The notes under the pieces are model-generated. The model did no database searches and was not told the origin of the DNA. It worked only from the letters and a program-made list of their open reading frames with translations. Shown here one piece after another: positions 17,465 through 27,212 of a stretch of DNA of 64,000 nt (positions within the stretch are counted from its first letter, which is position 1; every line of letters begins with the position of its first letter). The stretch lies in NCBI RefSeq assembly GCF_014489635.1, contig NZ_CP060828.1:9846001-9910000 (forward strand), read 5' to 3'. The DNA is from Streptomyces roseirectus. Lineage in GTDB: Bacteria > Actinomycetota > Actinomycetes > Streptomycetales > Streptomycetaceae. The position numbers were made by a program, and so were the translations under genes.

Positions 17465-18940
17465 ATGGATTCCCTCACCTCCCTCATGGACGGCTTCGGC
17501 ACCGCCCTCACCCCCGTCAACCTCCTGTGGGCCGCCCTCGGCGTGCTGCTGGGCACCGCGATCGGCGTCCTGCCCGGCATCGGCCCCGCGATGGCCGTCG
17601 CCCTGCTCCTGCCGGTGACGTACGGGCTGGAGCCGACCGGCGCGTTCATCATGTTCGCCGGGATCTACTACGGCGCGATGTTCGGCGGCTCCACGACCTC
17701 CATCCTCCTCAACACGCCCGGCGAGAGCGCCGCCGTCGTCGCCGCCATGGAAGGCAACCCCATGGCCAAGTCAGGGCGCGGCGCCCAGGCCCTCGCCGCC
17801 GCCGCGGTCGGCCACTTCGCGGGCGGCATGATCGGCACGATCCTCCTCGTGGTCCTCGCGCCCACGGTCGCCGACCTCGCCGTCGACATCGGCGCGCCCG
17901 ACTACTTCGCCCTCATGGTCCTTGCGTTCATCGCCGTGACCTCCGTCCTCGGCGCCTCCCGGCTGCGCGGCCTCGCCTCCCTCCTCATCGGCCTCACCCT
18001 CGGCCTCGTCGGCCTCGACCAGATGACCGGCCAGCAGCGTCTCACCTTCGGCTCCCTGCAACTGGCCGACGGCATCGACGTCGTCATCGTCGCCGTCGGC
18101 CTCTTCGCCATCGGCGAGGCCCTGTGGGTCGCCGCCCACCTCAGACGCACGACCGGCAAGGCCATCCCCGTCGGACGGCCCTGGCTCGGCCGCGACGACG
18201 TCAAGCGGACCTGGAAGTCCTGGCTGCGCGGGCCGTTCATCGGGTTCCCCTTCGGCGCGATCCCCGCCGGCGGCGCCGAGATCCCGACCTTCCTGTCCTA
18301 CGTCACCGAGAAACGCCTCTCCAAGCACCAGGACGAGTGGGGCAAGGGCGCCATCGAGGGCGTCGCCGGGCCCGAGTCGGCGGCGTCCGCGTCGGCGGCC
18401 GGGACGCTGGTGTCCATGCTGACGCTGGGGCTGCCGACCACCGCCGTCGCGGCCGTCATGCTCGCCGCGTTCCAGCAGTACGGCATCCAGCCGGGGCCCC
18501 TGCTCTTCGAGAACGAACCCGACCTCGTCTGGGGGCTCATCGCGTCCCTGTTCGTCGGGATGGTGCTCCTGCTCGCCCTGAACCTGCCGCTCGCACCGGT
18601 GTGGGCCAAGCTCCTGCAGATCCCCCGGCCCTACCTCTACGCGGGCATCCTCTTCTTCGCCGCCGTCGGCGCGTACGCGGTCGGCGGGGAGGTCGTCGAC
18701 CTCGTGATCCTGCTGGTCATCGGGCTGATCGGGTTCGGGATGCGGCGCTACGGGCTGCCGGTGCTGCCCGCCGTGATCGGCGTGATCCTCGGGCCCAACG
18801 CCGAGCAACAGCTGCGGCGGGCGCTGCAGATCAGCGACGGGAGCGTGTCCGGGCTGGTGAACACGCCGTTCTCGGTGACCGTGTACGCGGTCGTGCTGGG
18901 CGTGCTGCTGTGGCCGGTGCTCAAGAGGGTGCGGCGTTAG
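17465..18940 (+). CDS. tctA: Tripartite tricarboxylate transporter large membrane subunit TctA
   Basis: A 491-residue integral membrane protein with about 12 hydrophobic segments and the TctA motifs [17 protein letters not shown] (residues 31-47) and [20 protein letters not shown]. It is the translocating subunit of the tricarboxylate importer, last in the tctC-tctC-tctB-tctA operon. A strong hairpin follows at 18948-18978. Confidence 0.93.
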   Translation: MDSLTSLMDGFGTALTPVNLLWAALGVLLGTAIGVLPGIGPAMAVALLLPVTYGLEPTGAFIMFAGIYYGAMFGGSTTSILLNTPGESAAVVAAMEGNPMAKSGRGAQALAAAAVGHFAGGMIGTILLVVLAPTVADLAVDIGAPDYFALMVLAFIAVTSVLGASRLRGLASLLIGLTLGLVGLDQMTGQQRLTFGSLQLADGIDVVIVAVGLFAIGEALWVAAHLRRTTGKAIPVGRPWLGRDDVKRTWKSWLRGPFIGFPFGAIPAGGAEIPTFLSYVTEKRLSKHQDEWGKGAIEGVAGPESAASASAAGTLVSMLTLGLPTTAVAAVMLAAFQQYGIQPGPLLFENEPDLVWGLIASLFVGMVLLLALNLPLAPVWAKLLQIPRPYLYAGILFFAAVGAYAVGGEVVDLVILLVIGLIGFGMRRYGLPVLPAVIGVILGPNAEQQLRRALQISDGSVSGLVNTPFSVTVYAVVLGVLLWPVLKRVRR

Positions 18941-18947
18941 CCGAACC

Positions 18948-18978
18948 GGCGGGCAGGGCTTTCACGGCCCTGCCCGCC
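18948..18978. terminator. Bidirectional hairpin between tctA and the exonuclease-fold gene
   Basis: Perfect 12-bp stem GGCGGGCAGGGC / GCCCTGCCCGCC with a 7-base loop, sitting in the 45-bp gap between two convergent genes. It probably terminates transcription from both sides. Confidence 0.85.
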
Positions 18979-18985
18979 GCAGGCG

Positions 18986-20323
18986 TCAGCGCTTCGTGTA
19001 GATGAAGCCGACCTTGTCCAGCTCGTCGTCCGCGCGGCCGTGGAAGCCGGCGATCTGCCAGCCCGCCGGGGCGGTGCGGGTCACGCAGTCGGAGGTGGTG
19101 GTGCCGCCCGCGAGGGTACGGCCGAGGCTGGTGGTGAACTTCAGGGAGAAGACCCGGGTGTGGTCGTCCTTCGACCCCTGGCAGACGACCGCCGACGCCA
19201 CGTACTCGCCGGACGCCAGGGTGAGGGAGGACGCCGTGCCGCCCGTACCGCCGTGCGTCAGGGTCGTGCCGTCCGAGAGGGTGAGGCCGACCTGGTCCAC
19301 GCGGGTACCGGCGCGCAGGGAGATCGCGGTGGCGCGGGCGCCCGCCGCGACCTTCGGGAGGTCCTGGTAGTAGTCCCCGTGCGGGCCGCCGAACTGCTCA
19401 CTGAGCTGGAAGTCGGGGTTCTGCGACCAGGAGAAGCCGACGGCGATCGGGTCGTGGTCGGAGAGCATCTTGCCGTCCGAGGTGAGGAACTTGGCGTGCT
19501 CGTTGTTGTACGACGTCGCGTTGAGGGTCACCAGCTTGCTGCCCCGGTACAGGACCTTGTCGACGACCTCGCACGTGTTCGGGACGGTCGTGCCGGTCTG
19601 GTCGCACACCAGCGCGTCGCTGCCCTTCGCCGGCGGGGTGCCGCCGCGCACGAGCTTCACCCACGCGTCGGTGAGGCCGTTGGCGGTGGCGAACTCGCGG
19701 ATCGTGTCGGCGGCGCGCGTGTACCGGGTGTTCGTGTCGCCCATCACGACGACCGCGTTGCCCGCGGAGTGGCTGTTGATGAACGAGGTGAGCTGGCTCA
19801 GGTTGTCCGCGCGGGACGCCTGGTCACCGTCGTTGGTGCCCGCGTTGGTGTGCAGGTTGTAGAAGTCGACGTACACCCCCTCGGCGAGCCGCTCCCGCAT
19901 GAAGGTGAAGCCCTTCGGGGTCAGGCAGTCACCCGAGTCGAGCTGGCAGGAGTTCCACCGGCCCCGCTCGAAGTCGTCGCCGTCCCACGCGAAGTTCGAG
20001 ACGGTGTTCAGCCCGCTGCCGATGCCGGCGCCCCCGCTGGTCGCCGTGCGGAACGGGTGCGTGTCCGTCTCGTACAGGCGGGCGTGGTAGTTGAAGTCCT
20101 CCTGCACGTTCACGATGTCGTACGGCGCGATCCGCCGGCCGATCTCGGCCGTGCTCGGGTCACGCGGCGTCGGGGCGCTGGACAGCGACTCCGGGAGCCC
20201 GGCGACGTTGTACGTGAGCACGCTGAAGCTGCCCGAAGCGGCGGCCGACGCCGGGGTGGTGGTCGCCGTGAGCGCGCCCACGGCCGCGGCGGCGGTCGCG
20301 AGACAGGCGAGGAGTCTGCGCAT
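18986..20323 (-). CDS. Secreted endonuclease/exonuclease/phosphatase-fold enzyme with jacalin-like lectin domain
   Basis: A 445-residue secreted protein. A Sec signal peptide ends near ASA (residue 28). Residues about 33-300 form an EEP (DNase I/sphingomyelinase) domain with NVQED (catalytic Glu), GDTNTRY (Asp/Asn) and LSDHDPI (Asp-His). Residues about 310-445 resemble a jacalin-like lectin domain (EQFGGPHGDYYQD, GTRVDQVGLTLSDG, GWQIAGFHGRADDELDKVGF). It is likely a sphingomyelin phosphodiesterase or nuclease targeted to a sugar-bearing surface. AGGAGG eight bases before ATG sets the start. Confidence 0.85.
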   Translation of the reverse strand: MRRLLACLATAAAAVGALTATTTPASAAASGSFSVLTYNVAGLPESLSSAPTPRDPSTAEIGRRIAPYDIVNVQEDFNYHARLYETDTHPFRTATSGGAGIGSGLNTVSNFAWDGDDFERGRWNSCQLDSGDCLTPKGFTFMRERLAEGVYVDFYNLHTNAGTNDGDQASRADNLSQLTSFINSHSAGNAVVVMGDTNTRYTRAADTIREFATANGLTDAWVKLVRGGTPPAKGSDALVCDQTGTTVPNTCEVVDKVLYRGSKLVTLNATSYNNEHAKFLTSDGKMLSDHDPIAVGFSWSQNPDFQLSEQFGGPHGDYYQDLPKVAAGARATAISLRAGTRVDQVGLTLSDGTTLTHGGTGGTASSLTLASGEYVASAVVCQGSKDDHTRVFSLKFTTSLGRTLAGGTTTSDCVTRTAPAGWQIAGFHGRADDELDKVGFIYTKR

Positions 20324-20461
20324 GGGGAAAAGCCTCCTGGGGGGGTGATCGACTGCGACAGTGTCGAGGTCATGTCAGAACGGGGGGTGTCGTGCAGGTC
20401 TGATGTCCGTGAAGCGGAGGTTTCCGGATGGACGGCTGTGACGGAAGAGGCACGGCACACC

Positions 20462-20505
20462 AATATGGAGAAGCGGCACGCCAATGCGGAGAAAAGAAGG
20501 GGCCC
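20462..20505. repeat. Imperfect tandem 21-bp repeat
   Basis: Two adjacent copies of a CAC(A/G)CCAATNNGGAGAA element lie in the 222-bp space between two genes transcribed in the same (minus) direction, just before the protease terminator. Significance unknown. Confidence 0.35.
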
Positions 20506-20527
20506 GCCCCCTCCACGGGGGCGGGCC
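20501..20527 (-). terminator. Hairpin downstream of the secreted protease gene
   Basis: Perfect 11-bp stem GGCCCGCCCCC / GGGGGCGGGCC with loop TCCAC, 19 bp after the protease stop. A strong factor-independent-type hairpin without U-tract. Confidence 0.85.
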
Positions 20528-20545
20528 AGGCGGTGTGAGGAAGTG

Positions 20546-23500
20546 TCAGCCGACCGTGTAGGCGTACGGGATCCCGGCCAGCACGGACCCGGTCTTCTCA
20601 CCGGACGCCGGCGTGTACGTCTCGACGTACAGCGTGCCCCGCACCACCGCGCCGACCGGCGCGGACGGCGTGACCGTCGCCGTGAGGGTGACGCTCCCGC
20701 CCGCCGCGACGAACACCGGGGTGACGGTGGAGCCGGGCTGCCAGAAGTCACCGGTCGTGGAGGACACGGCGGTGTCGAAGGACTTGGTGCGCGCCGTGAG
20801 GGTGACGTGCCCGGTGCCCGTGGGAGCTGGCGCGGCACCGAACGGCCCGGCGGGCGTCAGCTCGGTGTACCAGTCGCCCGGCGTGACCCCGGCCGCCGAC
20901 AGCGAGGCCGTCACGGTGTTCCCGGCCCGCGCGAACCCGACGACGTCCGGGGCGACCGTGGTGTGCGCCATCTCCAGGTCGACCGGCGAATCGGCGGTGC
21001 CGACGGCGGTCAGCACACTGGTGTGCCGGGGCACCCGCCAGGTCGCCGAATCGGGGAAGGGCAACTGAGCGGTGGCCGAGCCGCCCGTCGGCGTCAGCGC
21101 GAGGTCGGTGTCCGTGGCGAGCCGGGGATCGAGGAACAGGTAACGCCCGGCGGGACCGGTGTTGCGCACCCGCACCGTGACCTCCTGTTTGGCGCCGCGC
21201 GCCAGCCGGTGCGCCTGCTCGGCGGGCAGCCCCGACGCCGTCACGTCGACCGTGTCGTAGCGGACGTGCCCGGTGACCTGGTCGGCGAAGTCCTTGCCGC
21301 TGACCGGGTTCGGCAGGACCACCAGCACACGCCAGCGCCCGGCGGCGGGGGAGACGGCGGTGAGGCTCGCGACGCCCGTGGGCGTCTTGCCGTCCGTGCC
21401 GGTGAGGTTGGTGTCGCTCGCGGCGATCTGCCCCTGCGGGTCGACGAGGTAGAACGCGAGCGTGGTGCCGGGGTCCTGGGCGGCGAGGTCGACGCTCAGG
21501 TCACGGTGGCCCGCGGGCACGTCGAGGTCGTAGCCGGTGACCTGGCCGACGAGCCGGCCCACGCCCCCGGTGACCGTCGTGGTGAACGAGTCGCCGAGCA
21601 GCGTCCGCCGGGCGACGGGCACCGACAGGTGGGTGCCGTCCGCCGCGTCGAACTGGAGGGACGCGGGCGCGTCACCGGCCTCGGCCGGCAGCGGCACCTG
21701 GACGTCGAAGTCGGCCGTGGCACCCGGCGCGATGGTGCGGGTGCGCTGCGGCACCCCGGCGGAGGCGAACGCGTGCCCGGTGAACCGGAGCTTCACCGGG
21801 CCCCGGTAGGAGCCGGGCTTGATGGGCGGGTCCGCGAGGTGGGCGCGCCCGTTGTTCCACACGACCTTCGCCGTCCAGGTCCCGGCGACCGGGTGGTGGA
21901 CGCCGACGTGCTGGTAGTCGGTGTAGTTGCCGTACCCGTCGTAGTCGTACGACATCTGCGTGAGCCGGCCCTCGGGGTCGACGAGGAACAGGGACAGCGT
22001 CCCGGAGTCCTTGGTGCCGGGCCACACCATCTCGGCGTCCAGCAGCGGCGTGCCGGACGGCACGTCGAAGGTGACCGGCGCCGCCGCGAGCGCGCCCTCG
22101 GGGGCACCGGTGTCCAGGGGGTCGCCGACGGTGGCGGTGCGGTCGGTGCGGAACGTCTCGGCGCCGACCGCGCGCGAGGTCATGGTGACCTGACGGGCCT
22201 GGGAACCGGTGTTGGTGAGGGAGACCGTGGCGGCCTGGACACCGCCGCCCGTACCGGTGACGTTCACCTGGCTCACGGAGGGCACCAGCCCGCCGTCGCC
22301 CTGCGCGGCCCGCACCGCGGCCTCGGTGTCGAGGAGCCCGGCACCCTGTTCGTCGGCGGGGGAGTCCAGGTCGGTGGCGGTCCCGGTGAGGAGCCGCTTG
22401 ACGAGACCGGGCGCGGGGCGCGCGCCGCCGTGGGCGTGCTCGTACGCCTCGATCACCAGCGCCGCCGCGCCCGCGACGAACGGGCCCGCCTGACTGGTGC
22501 CGCCCCACACGAGGGTGTCGCTCGTGCAGCCCGTGTAGTGCGGATCGACCGTGCACGGCGCCATGCCCGCCTGCGCGGGGGCGACCAGGTCGACGAGCTT
22601 GCCGCCCTGCGTGGTCCCGCCGGAGGAGAGCGCCGCGATGTCCCCGCTGGTGTACGCCGGGTAGCCGTACGCCTGGGCGAGCAGCCGGAAGGAGTTGGTG
22701 CCGCCGACCGTGATCGCGTCGGGGTCGCTGGCCGGCGCGGAGATGGTGCCGGAGGTCCCGGAGTCGCCGCTGGCGTGCACCACGGTCACCCCGGCGGCGA
22801 CGGCCGCGCGGATCGCGAGGCGCAGCGGGTCGGCGGCCGTGTCGGGAAGCGCCCCGTAGTCGGTCGACACGTTGATGACGTCGGCCTTCACGTTCCAGAC
22901 GGCGTCGTCGATGGCCCGCGCCATCTGCGACAGCCAGCCACCGGAGTGCTCGCCCCACACCTTCAGGGCGACCAGATCGGCGTCCGGCGCGAAGCCCCGG
23001 ATGCGGAACGTGCACCCCTTGGGCAGCCCGGAGTGCGGCAGCTCCGTCGCCAGGTCGTAGGTGCGCGCGCCCTGCGCGGCGATGGCTCCCGCGTCCCCGA
23101 ACGCCTCACCGCCGTCGGTGTGGTCCTGGGTGCCGTCACCGGTGAAGTCCCGGACGGCGGAGATGACGTGGGAGCCGTCGGGGCGCACGAACTCCGGGTT
23201 GGCGACGTCGATGCCGTCGCTGAAGAACGCCACCTTCACGCCCTTGCCGGTGGCGAGCCGCTGCGCCGCATCAGCCCTGGTGAGGTGCAGCGCCTCGGGT
23301 TCCACGAGGGGCCGGGCGGGATCCGCCGGGCACAGCCCGGACGCCGCCGCGGCCCTGGGGGCGGCCTCGGCGGCGCTCGCGGCGCGGCGGGGGGCGGGGA
23401 TCCAGCGGTCCGGGACGACGGAGGCGACGGCGGGATCGGCCGCCAGCCGGGACCGCTCGGCCGGGGACACGGTCGCCGCGACGGCGTTGACCGCGCTGAG

Positions 23501-23764
23501 CCGGTGCAGGTTCTTCGCGCCGCTGTCCTTCAGGGCGCGCACCAGGGGGAGTTGGTCGTGGTCGAGGGCGTCGGCGCGCCGGGCCGACTCGGCGCGGGGC
23601 AGCAGCCCCGCGTGCTGGTCGCGCATCACGACGATGACGCGCTGCGACGGGGTGACGGAGGCGAGCGCCTGCGCCGATGTGGGGGGTATCACGCCGCCTG
23701 CCGACAGGCAGGACAAGACGGCAGCCAGAGCGGCGCCGCCGGCGAGTGCGGTTTTCTTGCTCAC
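20546..23764 (-). CDS. Large secreted serine peptidase with sedolisin-like active site
   Basis: A 1072-residue exported protease. Signal peptide (residues 1-30), an I9-like propeptide (about 40-118, RVIVVMRDQHAGLL), a catalytic domain (about 165-475) and a long beta-rich C-terminal region of repeated pre-peptidase-like domains. The scaffold resembles subtilases, but the catalytic Asp of the subtilase DTG motif is Ser (FFSDG) and the HGTH motif is replaced by GGEAFGDAGAIA, giving E220-x3-D224 as in sedolisins (S53). The oxyanion region is ASGDSG (D334), not AAGNSG, and the nucleophile is in GGTSQAGP (S424). This suggests a Ser-Glu-Asp peptidase. Numbering is from GTG 23764; a TTG at 23785 is an alternative start. 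Neither start has a clear ribosome binding site. Confidence 0.85.
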   Translation of the reverse strand: MSKKTALAGGAALAAVLSCLSAGGVIPPTSAQALASVTPSQRVIVVMRDQHAGLLPRAESARRADALDHDQLPLVRALKDSGAKNLHRLSAVNAVAATVSPAERSRLAADPAVASVVPDRWIPAPRRAASAAEAAPRAAAASGLCPADPARPLVEPEALHLTRADAAQRLATGKGVKVAFFSDGIDVANPEFVRPDGSHVISAVRDFTGDGTQDHTDGGEAFGDAGAIAAQGARTYDLATELPHSGLPKGCTFRIRGFAPDADLVALKVWGEHSGGWLSQMARAIDDAVWNVKADVINVSTDYGALPDTAADPLRLAIRAAVAAGVTVVHASGDSGTSGTISAPASDPDAITVGGTNSFRLLAQAYGYPAYTSGDIAALSSGGTTQGGKLVDLVAPAQAGMAPCTVDPHYTGCTSDTLVWGGTSQAGPFVAGAAALVIEAYEHAHGGARPAPGLVKRLLTGTATDLDSPADEQGAGLLDTEAAVRAAQGDGGLVPSVSQVNVTGTGGGVQAATVSLTNTGSQARQVTMTSRAVGAETFRTDRTATVGDPLDTGAPEGALAAAPVTFDVPSGTPLLDAEMVWPGTKDSGTLSLFLVDPEGRLTQMSYDYDGYGNYTDYQHVGVHHPVAGTWTAKVVWNNGRAHLADPPIKPGSYRGPVKLRFTGHAFASAGVPQRTRTIAPGATADFDVQVPLPAEAGDAPASLQFDAADGTHLSVPVARRTLLGDSFTTTVTGGVGRLVGQVTGYDLDVPAGHRDLSVDLAAQDPGTTLAFYLVDPQGQIAASDTNLTGTDGKTPTGVASLTAVSPAAGRWRVLVVLPNPVSGKDFADQVTGHVRYDTVDVTASGLPAEQAHRLARGAKQEVTVRVRNTGPAGRYLFLDPRLATDTDLALTPTGGSATAQLPFPDSATWRVPRHTSVLTAVGTADSPVDLEMAHTTVAPDVVGFARAGNTVTASLSAAGVTPGDWYTELTPAGPFGAAPAPTGTGHVTLTARTKSFDTAVSSTTGDFWQPGSTVTPVFVAAGGSVTLTATVTPSAPVGAVVRGTLYVETYTPASGEKTGSVLAGIPYAYTVG

Positions 23765-23851
23765 CTGACGATCTTTGATCGGCAAGGTGAAGATCGTCCC
23801 ACCGCGGCGTCAGTTTTCCGCAAAGACAGGAAAGGAAGGTGATGGGCATCC

Positions 23852-24499
23852 TCAGGCGGGCGCCGCCGGACCGGGCACGGCCGCGGCGGAGCGCACCTGA
23901 GGAGGCCAGCACCCGGGGACGAGGATGCCCAGCGCGTAGGCGCGCGCGACGAGCGCCGGACGGTTCGGGGCGTTCAGCTTCCGCAGCATGCTGCCGACGT
24001 GGTACTCGATGCCGTGGCTGCTCAGCCCCAGCCGCGAGGCGAGCTGCTGGGTGGACAGGCCCGCCGCGAGCCCTTCGAGGACGTGCGAAGGAACCCCGGT
24101 GAGCGCCGGGGGCGCCGGAAGCAGCGGGACCGGGACGCCGTACGGGGTGTCGGGGCGGACCGTGGCGACCGCGACGCACTCGGCGCCGGACAGGCGGACG
24201 CCCTCGGACAACCTGACGCAGGTGACGAGGCAGTCGACCACCTCTCCGTCGGCGTCCACCATCGGCAGCAGGGCGCTGAACTGCGGCCGGGTACCGGAAA
24301 GGAGCCGGTCGAAGTGCTCGCGCAGCGACGGCCGGGCCGCCTCCTGGAACAACAGGGGAAACGGTGTGCCGGCCACGTCCGGCGAGGCGCGCAGGAACCG
24401 GTCGCGGAACGCCTCGTCGGCCCCGACGACACACAGCCGGCCGTCGACGTGGACCACGCCCAGCGGGGGACCGGCGGGCGTCGGGCGCGGTGCGGGCAA
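23852..24499 (-). CDS. PAS-LuxR transcriptional regulator, PimM type
   Basis: A regulator of about 215 residues with an N-terminal PAS domain (residues 12-115, GVVHVDGRLCVVGADEAFRDRF) and a C-terminal LuxR HTH (VLEGLAAGLSTQQLASRLGL, then EYHVGSMLRKLNAPNR and LVARAYALGIL). The PNRxxLVARAYxxGIL tail is characteristic of the PAS-LuxR family that controls polyene clusters (PimM, AmphRIV) and secreted enzymes. The frame extends upstream to 24703, but TTG 24499 has GAGAGAGG seven bases before it and gives a family-like length. It is divergent from the STAND regulator and lies 87 bp from the secreted protease, a possible target. Confidence 0.8.
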   Translation of the reverse strand: MPAPRPTPAGPPLGVVHVDGRLCVVGADEAFRDRFLRASPDVAGTPFPLLFQEAARPSLREHFDRLLSGTRPQFSALLPMVDADGEVVDCLVTCVRLSEGVRLSGAECVAVATVRPDTPYGVPVPLLPAPPALTGVPSHVLEGLAAGLSTQQLASRLGLSSHGIEYHVGSMLRKLNAPNRPALVARAYALGILVPGCWPPQVRSAAAVPGPAAPA

Positions 24500-24784
24500 G
24501 GCGGTACCTCTCTCGCGGCGGAGAACACATGTCCGGTGGGCCGGTATGTTCGCACGGCCGACCCGCACGCCAGAAGGTCCGGCAGGCGATCCCCGGCTGG
24601 TCTTTTCACTGAGTGGAATGAACTTCCCGAAAACGCTCCCCGCCCGCGCGACACCGCACAAGCGGAACGGCCACCAGGCAGCCGGCACACGGCCGGCCCG
24701 CAACTGACGCGTTCCCCTCTCACCCGAACGTCCCCGACCGGTGCGAGAGTTGGCCCGTCACCGCGCAGGGACCGGGGGTTGCCG

Positions 24785-27037
24785 ATGCTCGACGAGCTGC
24801 TGCGCGGTCACCGGCGCAGACTGGGCCTGTCCCAGGAGGAACTGGCACAGTGGTCGGGCGTCAGCGTCCGCACGATCAGCCACGTCGAGACCGGCCGCAT
24901 CACCAGGCCACGCCCCGCGACGGTACGGCAGCTCGCCGACGCGCTGGGCCTGCGAGGACAGCCCCGCGAGGAGTTCCGTGCGGCCGCGACCGGAACCGCC
25001 CCGGCACCCGTACCGAGCCAGCTCCCGCCCCCACCGCCCGCGTTCACCGGCCGCACCCGGCACCTGCGGCAGCTCGACGCGCTCCTCGACGACGCGGACC
25101 ACCCGGGAACGGTTTCGGCCATCGTCGGCACAGCCGGCGTCGGCAAGACCGCCCTCGCCGTGCACTGGGCCCACAGCGTCACCGCCCGCTTCCCCGACGG
25201 CCGGCTGTACGTGAACCTGCGGGGCTTCCACCCGACGGCCCCCGCCGTGACCCCCGAGGAGGCGGTCCGGGGATTCCTGACCGCCCTCGGCATCCCCGCC
25301 GAACGCGTCGACCGCGACCCCGGCGCCCGCACCGGCCTCTACCGCAGCCTCCTCGCCGGCCGCCGCGTCCTCGTCCTGCTGGACAACGCCCGCGACGCCG
25401 AACAGGTCAGACCGCTCCTGCCGGGCGCCCCGGGCTGCCTCACCCTCGTCACCAGCCGCGACCGCCTCACCGGACTCGTCGCCGCCGACGGCGCCCGCCC
25501 CCTCGTCCTCGGGCTGCCCGCCGAGGACGAGGCCCGCCACCTCCTCGCCCGCCGCCTCGGCGCCGCCCGGGTGCTGGACGCGCCCGACGCGCTGGGGGAG
25601 ATCGTCACCCGGTGCGCCCGCCTCCCGCTGGCGCTCGCGGTCGTCGCCGCCCGCGCCGCGATGACCCCGCAGTTCCCGCTCGCCGCCTACGCCCGCGAAC
25701 TGCGCGAGGCGGGCGCCCGCCTGGACCCGTTCACCGCGGACGACCCCGCGACCGACGTCCGCGCGGTCCTGTCCTGGTCGTACCGCAGGATCAGCCCCGA
25801 AGCCGCCCGCCTGTTCCGCCTCTTCGGCCTGCACCCCGGCCCCGACCTGTCCGCGCCCGCCGCCGCGAGCCTGGCCGGCACCCGCCCCGACACCGCCCGC
25901 GCCCTGCTCGCCGAACTGACCCGCGCCCACCTCCTCGACCAGCCCGCCCCCGACCGCTGCACCGCCCACGACCTGCTGCGCGCCTACGCGGCCGAACTGA
26001 CCCGCGCCCACGACCCGGACGACGACACACGCGCGGCGCTGCACCGGCTCCTCGACCACTACCTGCGCAGCGCGACCACCGCCTCCGAAGCGATCAGCTG
26101 GTACCGCGACCCCGCCCCCCTGCCCGCCCCCGACCCGGCCGTCACCCCCGAGACCTTCACCGGACACAGTCAGGCGCTCGCCTGGTTCACGACGGAACTG
26201 CCGAACCTGACGGCCGCCGTCCACACCGCCGCCCGCACCGGCTTCGAGACCCACGCCTGGCAGCTCGCCTGGGCCCTGGTCGCCTTCTTCGACCTCGCCG
26301 GACACTGGACCGAATGGGCCGCCACCCACGAGACGGCCCTGCGGGCGGCCCACGCGATCGGCGACACCGTCGGCGAGGCCCGCACCTGCCGCAACCTCGG
26401 CCGCGTCCGCTCCCGCCAGGGCCGGCACGAGGAGGCCGTCACCCGGCTCAACCGCTCCCTGCGGCTGTTCCGCGACCTCGACGACCCGGTGGGCCAGGCC
26501 CACGCCCTGCGCAACCTCGCCGTCGTCCAAGGCCGCCTGAACCGCCCCGCCCAGGCGCTCGACCACGCCTGGCAGGCCCTGCCCCTGTACCGGGCCGCCG
26601 GCCACCGGGTGGGGGAGGGCCGGGCCCTCAACCAGATCGCCTGGTGGCTGTCGCTGCGCGGCGAGCACCGCGAGGCCGTCGCGTACGGACGCCAGGCCCT
26701 GGAACTCCTCCAGCACCTCGGCGACCGCGACGGCGAGGGCGCCACCTGGGACACCCTGGGCCACGCCCACCACCTCCTCGGCGACCACCAGGAGGCCGCC
26801 CGCAGCTACCGGCACGCCCTGCGCCTGCGCCGCGAACGTGGCGACCTCGCCGAAGTCGCCGACACCCTCGACCACCTGGCCGCCACCCACCGCAGCGCGG
26901 GCGACCCCGCCGGCGCCGCCCTGCGCTGGCAGGAGGCCCTGGACATCCTCGACCACCTCGGCCACCCCGACGCCGACCGCGTCCGCGCCCGACTCCACGA
27001 GACCACCGAACCGGTACCCGACCCCCACCACCGCTGA
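24785..27037 (+). CDS. STAND regulator: XRE HTH, NB-ARC ATPase, TPR
   Basis: A 750-residue regulator. Residues 1-65 form an XRE-type HTH (LGLSQEELAQWSGVSVRTISHVETGR), 90-330 an NB-ARC switch ATPase with P-loop VGTAGVGKTAL, Walker B VLVLLDNA and GCLTLVTSR (GxP/Arg sensor), then a winged helix, and 480-735 about six TPR units (for example EARTCRNLGRVRSRQGRHEEA). Such proteins are signal-switched transcription factors common in Streptomyces. ATG 24785 has a weak GGGGG leader. The gene is divergent from the PAS-LuxR gene across 285 bp that must contain both promoters. Its target is unknown. Confidence 0.88.
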   Translation: MLDELLRGHRRRLGLSQEELAQWSGVSVRTISHVETGRITRPRPATVRQLADALGLRGQPREEFRAAATGTAPAPVPSQLPPPPPAFTGRTRHLRQLDALLDDADHPGTVSAIVGTAGVGKTALAVHWAHSVTARFPDGRLYVNLRGFHPTAPAVTPEEAVRGFLTALGIPAERVDRDPGARTGLYRSLLAGRRVLVLLDNARDAEQVRPLLPGAPGCLTLVTSRDRLTGLVAADGARPLVLGLPAEDEARHLLARRLGAARVLDAPDALGEIVTRCARLPLALAVVAARAAMTPQFPLAAYARELREAGARLDPFTADDPATDVRAVLSWSYRRISPEAARLFRLFGLHPGPDLSAPAAASLAGTRPDTARALLAELTRAHLLDQPAPDRCTAHDLLRAYAAELTRAHDPDDDTRAALHRLLDHYLRSATTASEAISWYRDPAPLPAPDPAVTPETFTGHSQALAWFTTELPNLTAAVHTAARTGFETHAWQLAWALVAFFDLAGHWTEWAATHETALRAAHAIGDTVGEARTCRNLGRVRSRQGRHEEAVTRLNRSLRLFRDLDDPVGQAHALRNLAVVQGRLNRPAQALDHAWQALPLYRAAGHRVGEGRALNQIAWWLSLRGEHREAVAYGRQALELLQHLGDRDGEGATWDTLGHAHHLLGDHQEAARSYRHALRLRRERGDLAEVADTLDHLAATHRSAGDPAGAALRWQEALDILDHLGHPDADRVRARLHETTEPVPDPHHR

Positions 27038-27212
27038 CCCGCTCCCGGACGCCCCGGGGTGCTCGGCAGGGCCACGGCCACCGCGCCCGACGAGGACGCC
27101 CCTGCACGCGAGTTCACGCGAGCGCCCCCGGAAGCCCGCCCACCGCCCCCGACCCATTCAGCCCCGATCCGCCCCGCTCCACGCCAGACCGCTCAGCCCC
27201 GAGCCGGACACC

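Noticed and set aside
18948..18978. Strong inverted repeat as an IS terminal repeat
   Set aside because: It sits between convergent stops with no transposase and no partner repeat; terminator is sufficient.
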